Assembly: GCA_019637155.1 (NCBI GenBank)
Contig: JAHBWE010000001.1
Coordinates: 806,001 to 870,000, forward strand
Direction of reading: 5' to 3'
Length of the DNA: 64,000 nucleotides
Origin: Labilithrix sp.
GTDB lineage: Bacteria > Myxococcota_A > Polyangia > Polyangiales > Polyangiaceae
The position numbers and the translations under genes are program-made. Positions 17,266-26,180 of the stretch are shown piece by piece. Below the pieces are notes generated by a model that made no database searches, had not been told where the DNA came from, and worked only from the letters and a program-made list of their open reading frames with translations. Each line of letters begins with the position of its first letter. Within the stretch, counting starts at the first letter, position 1.

Positions 17266-17901
17266 ATGACGATCATCGTCGCAGTCCATGGAGCCGAAGG
17301 AATCGCTGTTGGCAGCGACCAACGACGCTTTGAGATCGACGGATCTCACCGCGATGATTATCCGAAGGCGTTCAGGCTCACGAAGGATCTGCTCATTGCG
17401 CATGCGGGCCTCCTCGAAATCGGTGGCGTGAAGCTCGAAACGCTGATCCGCTCGGCGGGTCCTGCATCGACAGACGCGAATGTGCAATCCGCCGCAAGAC
17501 TCGCGGCGGATGCAATCATCGAACGCCTTCGCGCCTCCGACCATCAAGAGGCGATCGAGGTTCTGCTCATCGGTCGCGCGACTTCCACAGCGAGAGGACT
17601 CGGCGAGTTACGTGCTTTTCGTATCGAGCGGGTTCTTGACCGCTACGAGGTGCAAACGCCCCCCGGCATTGAGTCTTGGACGGGACCCGAGATGCGCGCA
17701 CTTGGCGACGGACCGGCCAGAGCGGCGGTAGCGAAACTGGCCGGCACGATGAACTTCAAACAGATGAAACAGAAGGATCTCAACCTCCGCGTTTCGGAGT
17801 TGATCCGTGAAGGCATACGCGCGAGCGGCCCGCACCAGCACTTTCCCCACGAAAAAACCTGTGGGGGCGCTCCCCACGTGTTTCAGAGGAAGTTGACCTA
17901 G
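17266..17901 (+). CDS. proteasome-like Ntn-hydrolase (HslV/20S beta-type fold)
   Basis: A 211-residue protein starting MTIIVAVHGAEGIAVGSDQR. If the initiator Met is removed, Thr becomes residue 1, Asp of GSDQR is residue 17, and Lys of DDYPKAFRL is residue 33. This is exactly the T1/D17/K33 spacing of active proteasome and HslV subunits. GDGPARAAV near residue 150 may match the serine-containing loop, with Asp replacing the usual Ser-neighbour. An active threonine protease is expected. No HslU, Mpa or other AAA+ partner is adjacent. Low-GC composition and the DUF1883-like neighbour place it in the accessory island. Its partner and target are unknown. Confidence 0.75.
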   Translation: MTIIVAVHGAEGIAVGSDQRRFEIDGSHRDDYPKAFRLTKDLLIAHAGLLEIGGVKLETLIRSAGPASTDANVQSAARLAADAIIERLRASDHQEAIEVLLIGRATSTARGLGELRAFRIERVLDRYEVQTPPGIESWTGPEMRALGDGPARAAVAKLAGTMNFKQMKQKDLNLRVSELIREGIRASGPHQHFPHEKTCGGAPHVFQRKLT

Positions 17902-18003
17902 GTAGCCTGCCCGAGACACCGACCGGAGCGTCCGTGACGCGGCTGCACCGAAAGTCCGGGGTGCGCACCGAAACGTGGCCGGGGTAGAAGCTTTGAGGGC
18001 AAA

Positions 18004-18015
18004 GCCAACCCAAGC
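18004..18015 (+). repeat. right copy of 12-bp direct repeat flanking the accessory island
   Basis: Second copy of GCCAACCCAAGC (first at 13010-13021). It is preceded by AGGGCAAAGCC (17996-18006), the reverse complement of the bases that follow the left copy. It lies 103 nt after the last island gene and before the host-like gene at 18054. Confidence 0.45.
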
Positions 18016-18053
18016 CGTGGCGCGATGCGTATGGCGCCTTATGGTGATCGGAC

Positions 18054-18848
18054 ATGTTTCGGTCGCTCCTGCACCGCGTCTTTCAGCGGACCGAAGTGGC
18101 GGTCGACGAGGGCGGCGTGCGGCTGACGAGGGCGCGCGGCCCGAGCGTGTACGTGCCCTTCGCGGAGATCGAGGCGGCCACCGTCGTCGAGAGGCTGGGT
18201 GGGGGGGCGCTCAGGCTCGAGCGAGCCGGCGGGGCGCGATGCGTCGTGCGGGCGAGCCCTCGCGTCATGGCGTCGATCATGCACGACGTCGAGGTGTGGC
18301 GGGTCGCCGAGCGCCCCGCGCCGATCGCCGCGCTCGCCCGCGCCGATCGCGATTTCGTGGGCTGGCTTCGCCGGATCGCGCGGAGGCGCGTCGAGGGCTA
18401 CCGGAGCGCGTCCCTCGACGCGGGGGCGCTCGTCGCGATCCTGGACGACGCGCGCGCCGACATCGAGCAGCGCGCCGCGGCGGCGCACGTGCTGCTCTCG
18501 ACCGACGACGACGGTGACGTCGTCGCCGTCGTCCGGGCGCTTCGTCGCGCGCTGCCACCCGCGGTCGTCGCCGCCGTCTGGCTCGGCCCCGGCGGCGACG
18601 TGCTCGTCACCGATGCCGCCCGTGACCAGGCGGTCGCGCTCCTCCCTCGCGTCGATCGCGCCTCGGTGCTCGCCGCCGCGCCGGCGCGCGATCCGGCCAC
18701 CCGCGCACGCGCCGCGAGCGCGCTCGAGGCCGTGGGGCGAGAGACCAGCGTTCGCGAACGTGCCGCGGCACGACCCGTTCGCGCGGCCGGCACCTCGAAG
18801 TACCGCGGCGGCTCGCCCGTCACGCAGGCCTACGTCTGGGGAAGGTGA
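18054..18848 (+). CDS. hypothetical protein, possible PH-like N-terminus
   Basis: A 264-residue protein with no family I recognise. The first ~80 residues alternate in a beta-strand pattern (EVAVDEGGVRLTRARGPSVY, VPFAEIEAATVVERL), reminiscent of small PH-like or DUF domains that read a constant then evaluate a field. The middle is helical (YRSASLDAGALVAILDDA) with several Arg-rich stretches. The tail is Ala/Arg-rich. There is no signal peptide and only weak hydrophobicity, so it is probably cytosolic. Codon use is host-like, placing the island boundary before 18054. It lies 109 nt upstream of the RseP-like gene. Confidence 0.65.
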   Translation: MFRSLLHRVFQRTEVAVDEGGVRLTRARGPSVYVPFAEIEAATVVERLGGGALRLERAGGARCVVRASPRVMASIMHDVEVWRVAERPAPIAALARADRDFVGWLRRIARRRVEGYRSASLDAGALVAILDDARADIEQRAAAAHVLLSTDDDGDVVAVVRALRRALPPAVVAAVWLGPGGDVLVTDAARDQAVALLPRVDRASVLAAAPARDPATRARAASALEAVGRETSVRERAAARPVRAAGTSKYRGGSPVTQAYVWGR

Positions 18849-18957
18849 GGCTCCTCCCGCCGCCCTTGTCGTCGTCGTGCTTGCTGGCGCGGCGGTGGCT
18901 CGCGTGGGAGCTTGACGCCGGGGCCGTGCGAACGGATGAGGAGGCGGGCCGCGCCGC

Positions 18958-20724
18958 GTGGACTTCCTCTACTTCGTCCTCTTCATCAGCATCCTGATCT
19001 TCATCCATGAGTTCGGGCACTTCGCGTTCGCGAAGCTGTTCGGGGTGAAGGTGCTGACGTTCTCCATCGGCTTCGGGCCGAAGGTGCTGAAGGTCCGCGG
19101 CAAGGAGACCGAGTACTGCATCGGCCTGCTCCCCTTCGGCGGCTTCGTGAAGATGCTCGAAGAAGGGAAGGCCGAGCAGCCCATCCTCCCCGAGGAGAAG
19201 CACCGCACCTTCGAGGCGCAGCCGCTGTGGAAGCGCGTCGTCATCGTGCTCGCGGGGCCGGCGATGAACCTCGTGTTCCCCGTCGCGCTCTACACGTCGG
19301 TGTACCTCGAGGACAAAGAGTTCCTCCCGCCCACGGTGGGCGCCGTGCTGCCGGGCAAGCCCGCCGACGGGAAGCTGTTCCCCGGCGACACGATCACCGC
19401 GATCGACGGGAACGCCGTCGCGAGCTTCCCCGAGGTGCAGAAGGCGTTCGCGAAGAACGCCGGCAAGTCGCTCCGCGTCACGCTCGACCGCGACGGGAAG
19501 ACGGTCGACGTCGACGTCACGCCGAGCGACGAGATCGAGGTCGTCGAGCCGAGCGAGCTCGAGCTGTTCGAGCACGTCGGGCGCGTCGGGATCGCGCCGA
19601 CGTTCGCCGCGTCCGTGATCGGCATCCCGCGCACCGACTCGCCGGCGTGGCGCGCGGGGCTCCGGACGTTCGACCGCATCACCGCCGTGAACGGGCGCAA
19701 GGTCGAGACGCTCGTCGACCTGATGAAGATGCTCTCGCAGAACCGCGGCGACAACGTCGTGCTCACGTACGTGCGGCCGGTGCCGGTGCCGCAAGGGCTT
19801 GGAGGGTTGGCCGACTTCGCGGTGCTCGAGACCGGCATCGCGTCGCTCGCGCCGCGCGCGCGGGCGGACGGGGCGATCGTGAAGGAGGGGGACCCCGAGG
19901 CGCGCGCGAAGGACGTGTTCGAGCGGACCGGGATCGAGGGCGTCGAGATGTACGCCGCGTTCGTGCCGGAAGGATCGAGCGAGCACAAGATGGGGCTCCG
20001 CGCCGGCGACCGCATCGCCCTCCTCGACGGCGTCCCGCAGAAGATGTGGAAGGTCGAGCGGCGCGGCGGCCACACGATGGCCGACAACTCGCTCGTCGGA
20101 TCGCTCCTGCGCGAGCCGAACCGCGTGCACGAGCTCGTGTGGACGCGCGACGGCGAGCGCATGTCCGGCACGTTCCAGCTGCGGAAAGAGCGGTGGGACG
20201 ACGACCTCGGGCAGCACTACGAGCGCTACGTGTTCCGCACCACCCACTGGCAGCCGCGCGTCGCGGCCAAGCTCGTGCCGAACCCGCACCCCGTGCTGTA
20301 TGCGGTGCGGCGCGGGTTCGAGGAGACGCTGAACGCGATCAAGTTCATCGCGGTCGGGTTCGTGCGCATCGCGCAGGGGCGCGTGAGCCTCGCGACCGTG
20401 AGCGGGCCGATCACGCTCTACGACGTGGCGGGGGACGCGGGCGCGAAGGGGACCACCTACTTCGTGTGGGCGATGGCGGTCACGAGCGTGAACCTCGGGC
20501 TCTTGAACCTGCTGCCGATCCCCGTCCTCGACGGGGGGCACCTGCTGCTCTTCTTCATCGAGTGGATCCGCCGTCGCCCCGTCAGCGTGCGGACCCGCGC
20601 GCTCTCGAGCCTCGTCGGCATCAGCGTCCTCGCGCTGCTCATGCTCGTCGCCTTCAAGAACGACGTGTCCCGCAAATGGCACTGGGACGCCGTCGTCAGC
20701 CAAGTCCGGGAGATGGTCAATTGA
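18958..20724 (+). CDS. rseP: RseP-like site-2 intramembrane protease with three PDZ-type domains
   Basis: A 588-residue M50 metalloprotease. The start GTG at 18958 gives DFLYFVLFISILIFIHEFGH, with zinc ligands and catalytic Glu in HEFGH (17-21) inside the first membrane helix. LLNLLPIPVLDGGHLLL near residue 530 carries the third ligand region (LDGGH). Between them lie what read as three PDZ-like modules at about 115-180, 205-265 and 325-400, against two in E. coli RseP, which explains the extra length (450 versus 588). Expected role: second cleavage of membrane-bound anti-sigma factors or signal-peptide remnants. It overlaps the next gene's start. Confidence 0.92.
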   Translation: MDFLYFVLFISILIFIHEFGHFAFAKLFGVKVLTFSIGFGPKVLKVRGKETEYCIGLLPFGGFVKMLEEGKAEQPILPEEKHRTFEAQPLWKRVVIVLAGPAMNLVFPVALYTSVYLEDKEFLPPTVGAVLPGKPADGKLFPGDTITAIDGNAVASFPEVQKAFAKNAGKSLRVTLDRDGKTVDVDVTPSDEIEVVEPSELELFEHVGRVGIAPTFAASVIGIPRTDSPAWRAGLRTFDRITAVNGRKVETLVDLMKMLSQNRGDNVVLTYVRPVPVPQGLGGLADFAVLETGIASLAPRARADGAIVKEGDPEARAKDVFERTGIEGVEMYAAFVPEGSSEHKMGLRAGDRIALLDGVPQKMWKVERRGGHTMADNSLVGSLLREPNRVHELVWTRDGERMSGTFQLRKERWDDDLGQHYERYVFRTTHWQPRVAAKLVPNPHPVLYAVRRGFEETLNAIKFIAVGFVRIAQGRVSLATVSGPITLYDVAGDAGAKGTTYFVWAMAVTSVNLGLLNLLPIPVLDGGHLLLFFIEWIRRRPVSVRTRALSSLVGISVLALLMLVAFKNDVSRKWHWDAVVSQVREMVN

Positions 20725-22748
20725 GCGCCCAACGTTTTTTTGCCTGCCTCTTCGTGCTCCTCTGCCTCGTCGCGCCCGCCGGCTGCGAGGACGGCGGCGG
20801 CGCCGCGCCCGCGCCCGCGCCCGACGGCGGGACCACCACCGCGCCGACGCGCCCGATCACCGAGCCCGTCTCGCGCGTCGATCCGGACGAGGCGGACAAA
20901 CCGACCGCCGCGAAGCTCGAGCCCGCGGCCGCGGCGCTCGGATCGATCGGCCCGACCGTCGTCGTCACCGGGACCGGGTTCGTGCCGCGCTCGGTCGTGC
21001 GCGTCGACGGCGTCGCGCTCGAGACGAGCTTCCGGAGCGAGACCGAGCTCGCGGCGACGATCCCGACCGAGAAGCTCGCGGAGGTGGGGGAGCTCGCGGT
21101 GTCGGTGCGCACGCCCGCCCCCGGCGGCGGCGACAGCGAGGCGCTGCCGTTCGCGGTCGAGAACCCGCCGCCGGAGGTCATCGCGCTCGATCCGCTCTCC
21201 GTCGTCGCCGGCTCCGGCGCGACGAAGGTCACCGTCGTCGGCACCACCTTCGTGCGCGGTTCGAAGATCATGTTCGGCACGACCGAGCTCGCGACCACCT
21301 TCAAGGACGCGGAGCACCTCGAAGGGACGATCCCGCCCGCCGCGCTCACGGTGTCGGCGAGCGTCCCGGTGTCGGTCACGACGCCCGCGCCCGGCGGCGG
21401 GGCGTCGACGAAGATCGCGTTCACGATCTCGAACCCCAGCACTACGATCGAGAGCATCACGCCCAACGGGACTATCGTTGGATCCGGCGAGCTCGAGCTT
21501 ATCGTCAAAGGTACTGGATTCGTCGGGACGAGCACGGTCCTCTTCAACACGACGAAGCTCACGCCGATGGCGGGGGGGACCGCCGGCGAGCTGAAGGTGA
21601 CCGTCCCCGCGAGCGCGACCGCGTTCGTGGGAGACCTCCCCGTCGCGGTCGAGAACCCGCCGCCCGGCGGGGGCGTCAGCGAGCCCGTCGTCTTCAGCGT
21701 GACCAACCCGGCGCCGGTCGCCACGTCGGTCACGCCGCCGTCGATCCCGGCCGGCTCCGGCCAGACGCCGGTCACCGTGAACGGGAGCGGGTTCGTCAAC
21801 GGATCGAAGGTGATCGGCATGACGCCGGTCGCGGCGACGACGTTCGTGAGCGCGACGCAGCTCCGCGTCACGCTCACGCCGGCGCACCTCGCGAAGGTCG
21901 GGAGCCTCGCGCTGAAGGTGCAGACCTCCGCGCCCGGCGGCGGCACCTCCGCCGACGTGACGCTCGAGCTCCCGGTCGCGGCGCCGAAGGTCACCGCGGT
22001 GGAGCCGTCGTCGCTCGTCGCCGGCGCGGCCGACACGCCGATCACGATCCGCGGGAGCCTCTTCGTCGCCGCGACGACCGCGACCGCGGGAGGGCAGCCG
22101 CTCGCGGTGACGTACAAGAGCGGCTCGGAGCTCTCGGCGGTGCTCCCCGCCGCGCTGCTCGCGCAGCCGGGGCCGATCCCGATCGTGGTCACGAACGCGG
22201 GCGCGACCGGCGGCTCGAGCGCGCCGGCGAACGTGACGGTGGGGTGCGATCCAGGCGGAGACGTCGTCGCGAACCTCACCGACACGACGACGATCCACGC
22301 GTTCGACACCGAGCTCGCCGGCGCGCCGCTGCTCTCGCGGTGGACCTCGGACGGGACGTGCCCGAACGTCACGCTCTCGCCCGTCATCACGAAGCAGCCG
22401 GGGCGCTTCGCGGTGGTCCAGAACGGGACCGCGGGCCCGATCACGCTGTCCGCGTGGGCCGACTGCACGAACGACGGCAAGGGCGCCGCGTTCCTCGCGC
22501 TCTATCGCCGCGCGAGCGCGCCGGCCTCCGATCCCGAGCGGCAGCAGTGCACCGGCTTCGTCGCCGACGGCTCGCCGCACGTGAGCCCCGACTCCGGCGG
22601 GAGCGCGAATTGCCCCGGCCTCACCAAGGCGAACGGCGGCGGCATCACCCTCGCCGCGTGCGAGCGCGCCGTCGTCCACATCCAGCCCTTCGACTTCGCG
22701 AGCACGACCTTCACCCCACCGCCGACCCTGAAGATCAGGGCGGAGTGA
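20721..22748 (+). CDS. lipoprotein with five IPT/TIG domains (first of tandem pair)
   Basis: A TTG start at 20721 is the only one giving a signal sequence (SAQRFFACLFVLLCLVAPAG followed by Cys). It overlaps the upstream TGA as TTGA. The 675-residue product has a Pro/Thr-rich linker, then about five immunoglobulin-like IPT/TIG repeats from residue ~70 to 510. Each has a PxSxxxGSGxTxVTVxGxxF pattern, for example VVTGTGFVPRSVVRVDG. The C-terminal ~165 residues form an unassigned Cys-containing domain. The lipobox is weak (PAGC). It is probably a surface-exposed adhesin or binding protein. The next gene is a paralogue with the same layout. Confidence 0.75.
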   Translation: MSAQRFFACLFVLLCLVAPAGCEDGGGAAPAPAPDGGTTTAPTRPITEPVSRVDPDEADKPTAAKLEPAAAALGSIGPTVVVTGTGFVPRSVVRVDGVALETSFRSETELAATIPTEKLAEVGELAVSVRTPAPGGGDSEALPFAVENPPPEVIALDPLSVVAGSGATKVTVVGTTFVRGSKIMFGTTELATTFKDAEHLEGTIPPAALTVSASVPVSVTTPAPGGGASTKIAFTISNPSTTIESITPNGTIVGSGELELIVKGTGFVGTSTVLFNTTKLTPMAGGTAGELKVTVPASATAFVGDLPVAVENPPPGGGVSEPVVFSVTNPAPVATSVTPPSIPAGSGQTPVTVNGSGFVNGSKVIGMTPVAATTFVSATQLRVTLTPAHLAKVGSLALKVQTSAPGGGTSADVTLELPVAAPKVTAVEPSSLVAGAADTPITIRGSLFVAATTATAGGQPLAVTYKSGSELSAVLPAALLAQPGPIPIVVTNAGATGGSSAPANVTVGCDPGGDVVANLTDTTTIHAFDTELAGAPLLSRWTSDGTCPNVTLSPVITKQPGRFAVVQNGTAGPITLSAWADCTNDGKGAAFLALYRRASAPASDPERQQCTGFVADGSPHVSPDSGGSANCPGLTKANGGGITLAACERAVVHIQPFDFASTTFTPPPTLKIRAE

Positions 22749-22753
22749 GCACC

Positions 22754-24838
22754 ATGAGCCTTCACCGTCTCTCCTCCTTCTTTGTCGGCGTCGTCGCCGC
22801 CTTCGTCCTCCTCGTCGCCGCCTGCTCCGGCGGAACGGAGCCCGGCCCCGAGGCCGCCAACCCCGACGCCGGCGGCGGCCCGCCCCCCGCGCAGCAGCCG
22901 GACGCGGCGAAGAAGGATCCGCCGCCGCGCCCGATCACGGACAAGCCGCCGCCGGAGGAGCCGGACAAGGCGGAGGAGCCCGTCCTCGCGTCGATCGCGC
23001 CGGAGAAGGGAATCGTGGGGTCCGCAGATCTCACGATCGTCGTGAAAGGCAGCGATTTCGAGCCGCGCTCGGTCGTCCAGCTCGACGGCGCCGACCTCCC
23101 GACCTCGTTCACGAGCGCGACGGAGCTCCAGGCGACGATCCCGAGCGCCAAGCTCGCGGCGGTCGGGCGGCCCAGCGTCACCGTCCACACGTCCGCGCCC
23201 GGCGGCGGCACGAGCAAGGACCTCGTGTTCGCGATCGAGAACCCGAAGCCGGCGCTCACCGCGCTCGCCCCGCTCGCCGCCCTCGCCGGCGCCGGCAACA
23301 CGCCCTTCACCGTGACGGGCAGCGGCTTCGTCGCGGGCGCGAAGATCCACTTCGGCACCGCCGAGCTCGCCACGACCGTGAAGTCGGCGACCGAGCTCGA
23401 GGCGACGATCCCGCAGGCGCTCCTCAGCGCGTCGACGAGCGTGCTCGTGAAGGTGCTCAATCCGGTCCCCGGCGGCGGCGCCTCGAACGAGATCGCCTTC
23501 ACGATCACGAACCCGAGCGCGACCGTCACCTCGATCACGCCGGACAACAAGGCGATCAACGCGGCCACGTTCGAGCTCACCGTGAACGGGACCGGCTTCG
23601 TGCCGGGCAGCGGGATCGTGTTCAACGGCGCGCCGCTCACCACCACGCTCGTCGCGGGCAACCAGCTCCGAGCGAGCGTCCCGCAGGCCGCGCTCGCGGC
23701 GCCGGGAGAGGTCCCCGTCGCGGTGTCGAACCCGCCCCCCGGCGGCGGTGTGTCGAACCCGGTCGCGTTCAAGGTCCTGTACCCGACCCCGCTCTTCGCG
23801 ACGGTGAGCCCCGTCGCGCCGTCGACGATCCCGGCCGGCTCGGGGCCGACCGAGATCACGGTCACGGGCTCGCGCTTCTTCGAGCAGTCCGTCATCACCA
23901 TCGACGACGCGCCCGCCGTGACGACGCTCGCGGAGCCGACGAAGCTCAAGGCGACGATCACCGCCGCGCAGCTCGCGACCGCGGGCACGCTCAAGATCAA
24001 GGTCGTGAACCCGGAGCCGGGCGGCGGCCCCACCACCGCGACGAAGGACGTCTCCGTCACGAACGGCAAGCCGACCATCAACGCGGTCAACCCGTCCGCG
24101 ATCGCGCTCGGGAGCCCCGACACGCCGCTCACGATCCTCGGCGCGGGCTTCGTGGCGACGAGCACGGTGAAGCTCGGCACCACGTCGGTCCCGGCGACCT
24201 ACGTCGACGGCAGCCGCCTCACGGTGGTGGTGCCGGCGTCGATGCTGCAGAACGGCGGCACGTCGATCAACGTGACGGTGACGAACCCGACGCCCGGCGG
24301 CGGCACGAGCACGGTTACGCCGGAGTCGAAGATCCTGGTGCAGTGCGAGTCGACCGGCGTGCACGTGCACATGGACACGGCGACGCACACGCGCACGATC
24401 GACTGGGCGCTCTCGCCGCAGCTCACGCGCTGGGCGGCGCAGGGCGGGCAGTGCCCGAACGTCCCGTTCATCCCGGCCGAGCAGCCGTCGCACTACGTCA
24501 TCGTCCAGAACGCGACCGCGGGCAACCTCACCCTGTCGGCGTGGGCAGAGTGCGCGGACGACGGCAAGGGCGACGCATTCCTTGCATTCTACAAGCAAGC
24601 GACGGAGCCGGCGACGGAGGCCGAGCGCAAGGCGTGCACCGGCGTCGTGTCGGAGGGCGGCTCGACGTACAAGAGCCCGGAGTCGGGCGGGAGCGCGTTC
24701 TGCCCCGGCCTCACGAAGGGCAACGGCGGCGGGCTCGTGCTGAAGGCGTGCGAGCGCGCGGTCGTGCAGATCCAGACGTTCCGCCACGAGGACGCGGCGT
24801 ACTCGTCGCCGCTCAGCCTCAAGATCAAGGGCGAATAG
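22754..24838 (+). CDS. lipoprotein with five IPT/TIG domains (second of tandem pair)
   Basis: A 694-residue paralogue of the preceding gene. ATG at 22754 is used; an in-frame GTG at 22745 overlapping the previous stop (GTGA) is possible. The signal sequence SSFFVGVVAAFVLLVAAC ends in a good lipobox (VAAC). After an acidic/Pro linker come five IPT/TIG modules, for example TFELTVNGTGFVPGSGIVFN, and the same C-terminal domain as its neighbour (TAGNLTLSAWAECADDGKG). Close linkage suggests tandem duplication and co-translation. Surface location is inferred from the lipoprotein signal and domain type; the partner is unknown. Confidence 0.85.
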   Translation: MSLHRLSSFFVGVVAAFVLLVAACSGGTEPGPEAANPDAGGGPPPAQQPDAAKKDPPPRPITDKPPPEEPDKAEEPVLASIAPEKGIVGSADLTIVVKGSDFEPRSVVQLDGADLPTSFTSATELQATIPSAKLAAVGRPSVTVHTSAPGGGTSKDLVFAIENPKPALTALAPLAALAGAGNTPFTVTGSGFVAGAKIHFGTAELATTVKSATELEATIPQALLSASTSVLVKVLNPVPGGGASNEIAFTITNPSATVTSITPDNKAINAATFELTVNGTGFVPGSGIVFNGAPLTTTLVAGNQLRASVPQAALAAPGEVPVAVSNPPPGGGVSNPVAFKVLYPTPLFATVSPVAPSTIPAGSGPTEITVTGSRFFEQSVITIDDAPAVTTLAEPTKLKATITAAQLATAGTLKIKVVNPEPGGGPTTATKDVSVTNGKPTINAVNPSAIALGSPDTPLTILGAGFVATSTVKLGTTSVPATYVDGSRLTVVVPASMLQNGGTSINVTVTNPTPGGGTSTVTPESKILVQCESTGVHVHMDTATHTRTIDWALSPQLTRWAAQGGQCPNVPFIPAEQPSHYVIVQNATAGNLTLSAWAECADDGKGDAFLAFYKQATEPATEAERKACTGVVSEGGSTYKSPESGGSAFCPGLTKGNGGGLVLKACERAVVQIQTFRHEDAAYSSPLSLKIKGE

Positions 24839-24846
24839 CTCCGCGT

Positions 24847-26148
24847 ATGCCTGCTCCGCCCACGGCGCGCGGCGTCGCCGCGACCGTCCTCGCGCGCGTC
24901 GCGTCCGACGCGGCCTTCGCCGCCGCCGCCCTCGACGCGGAGCTCGAGCGCGCGGTGCAGCTCGAGCCGCGCGATCGCGCGCTCGCGACGGAGCTGGTCT
25001 ACGGCGCGCTGCGGCTCTTGCCGTGGCTCGAGGAGCGGGTCGCGCGCCACGCCACGCGCGGGCTCGACGCGGTGGAGCCGCTCGTGCGCGCGCACCTCGT
25101 CCTCGCGGCGTACCAGGTCCTCGTCCTCACGCGGGTCCCTGCGTTCGCGGCGGTGAACGAGGCGGTCACCGCGGTGCGCGGGCTGCGCGGCGCGAAGGTG
25201 GCGGGGTTCGCGAACGCGGTCCTCCGCAAGATCGCGGCCGAGCCGCGGCCGAGCGAGGAGGAGCTCGCCCGCGCGGCGCTCGCGTCGGTCGACCCGGCGC
25301 TGCGTGACGCGGTGGTGCGCGCGATCGGCGAGGAGGAGGCGCGCGCGATCTTCCTCGCCGGCGACGCGCCGCCGCTCGGGCTCCGGATCGAAGACGCGTC
25401 CGCGCGCGACGCGTGGCTCGCGCGCTTCCGCGAGGCGCGGCCGCACGCGACGTTCGAGGCCGGCCGCGCGTCGCCGCACGCGATCGTGGCGCGTGGCGCG
25501 GGGAAGCTCGCGGAGCTGCCGGGCGCGGGCACGGAGGCGTGGACGGCGCAGGAGGAGGGCTCGCAGGTCGTCGCGCTCGCGCTCGGCGCGCGCGCGGGCG
25601 ACGTCGTCCTCGACGCGTGCGCGGGGCGGGGGAACAAGACGGGTCTCCTCGCGCGCGCGGTCCTGCCCGGCGGCGCGGTGGACGCGGCGGACCTCCACCC
25701 GAAGAAGCTGGAGCGCCTCGCGCGCGAGCTCGAGCGCATCGGCCTCGCGCCGCGCGCGACCTTCGCGGTCGACTGGGCGCGCGGCGCCGGCGGCGCGACG
25801 GGGCCGTACGATCGGATCCTCGTCGACGCCCCGTGCTCCGGCACCGGCACGCTCCGGCGGCGCCCCGAGCTCGCGCTGCGCCGCGCGCTCGGCGACGTCG
25901 CGGCGCTCGCGGAGACGCAGCGCGCGATCGTGCGCCGGGCCGCGACGCTGCTCCGCCCCGGCGGCCGCCTCGTCTACGCGGTGTGCAGCGTCCTCCGCGA
26001 AGAGGCGGAGGACGTCGTCGCCGACGCGCCGAGCCTCGCGCCCGCCCCCTTCGACGCGAGCATCGCGACGGGCGAGACGACGTTCCGCTTGCTGCCGTCC
26101 CGCCACGGCACCGACGGCTACTTCCTCGCGTCGTTCGTCAGGACGTGA
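24847..26148 (+). CDS. rsmB: 16S rRNA m5C methyltransferase (RsmB-type)
   Basis: A 433-residue protein. The N-terminal ~140 residues form a NusB-like RNA-binding domain (ELVYGALRLLPWLEERVARH). The C-terminal SAM-dependent methyltransferase has DACAGRGNKTGLLA (motif I), VDAPCSGTGTLRR with the motif IV Cys, and VYAVCSVLREEAED with the second, nucleophilic motif VI Cys. This arrangement is that of RsmB (Sun/Fmu), which methylates C967 of 16S rRNA in E. coli. ATG at 24847 follows the previous stop by 6 nt. The final residues match the family end (GTDGYFLASFVR). Confidence 0.92.
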   Translation: MPAPPTARGVAATVLARVASDAAFAAAALDAELERAVQLEPRDRALATELVYGALRLLPWLEERVARHATRGLDAVEPLVRAHLVLAAYQVLVLTRVPAFAAVNEAVTAVRGLRGAKVAGFANAVLRKIAAEPRPSEEELARAALASVDPALRDAVVRAIGEEEARAIFLAGDAPPLGLRIEDASARDAWLARFREARPHATFEAGRASPHAIVARGAGKLAELPGAGTEAWTAQEEGSQVVALALGARAGDVVLDACAGRGNKTGLLARAVLPGGAVDAADLHPKKLERLARELERIGLAPRATFAVDWARGAGGATGPYDRILVDAPCSGTGTLRRRPELALRRALGDVAALAETQRAIVRRAATLLRPGGRLVYAVCSVLREEAEDVVADAPSLAPAPFDASIATGETTFRLLPSRHGTDGYFLASFVRT

Positions 26149-26180
26149 TCCGCAGGGGGGCCCGCGGTGCGAGGCATGCG

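Noticed and set aside
19227..20720. Long upstream extension of the first IPT/TIG lipoprotein frame
   Set aside because: The part before 20721 overlaps RseP in another phase and is Arg-rich; the TTG at 20721 gives a signal peptide.
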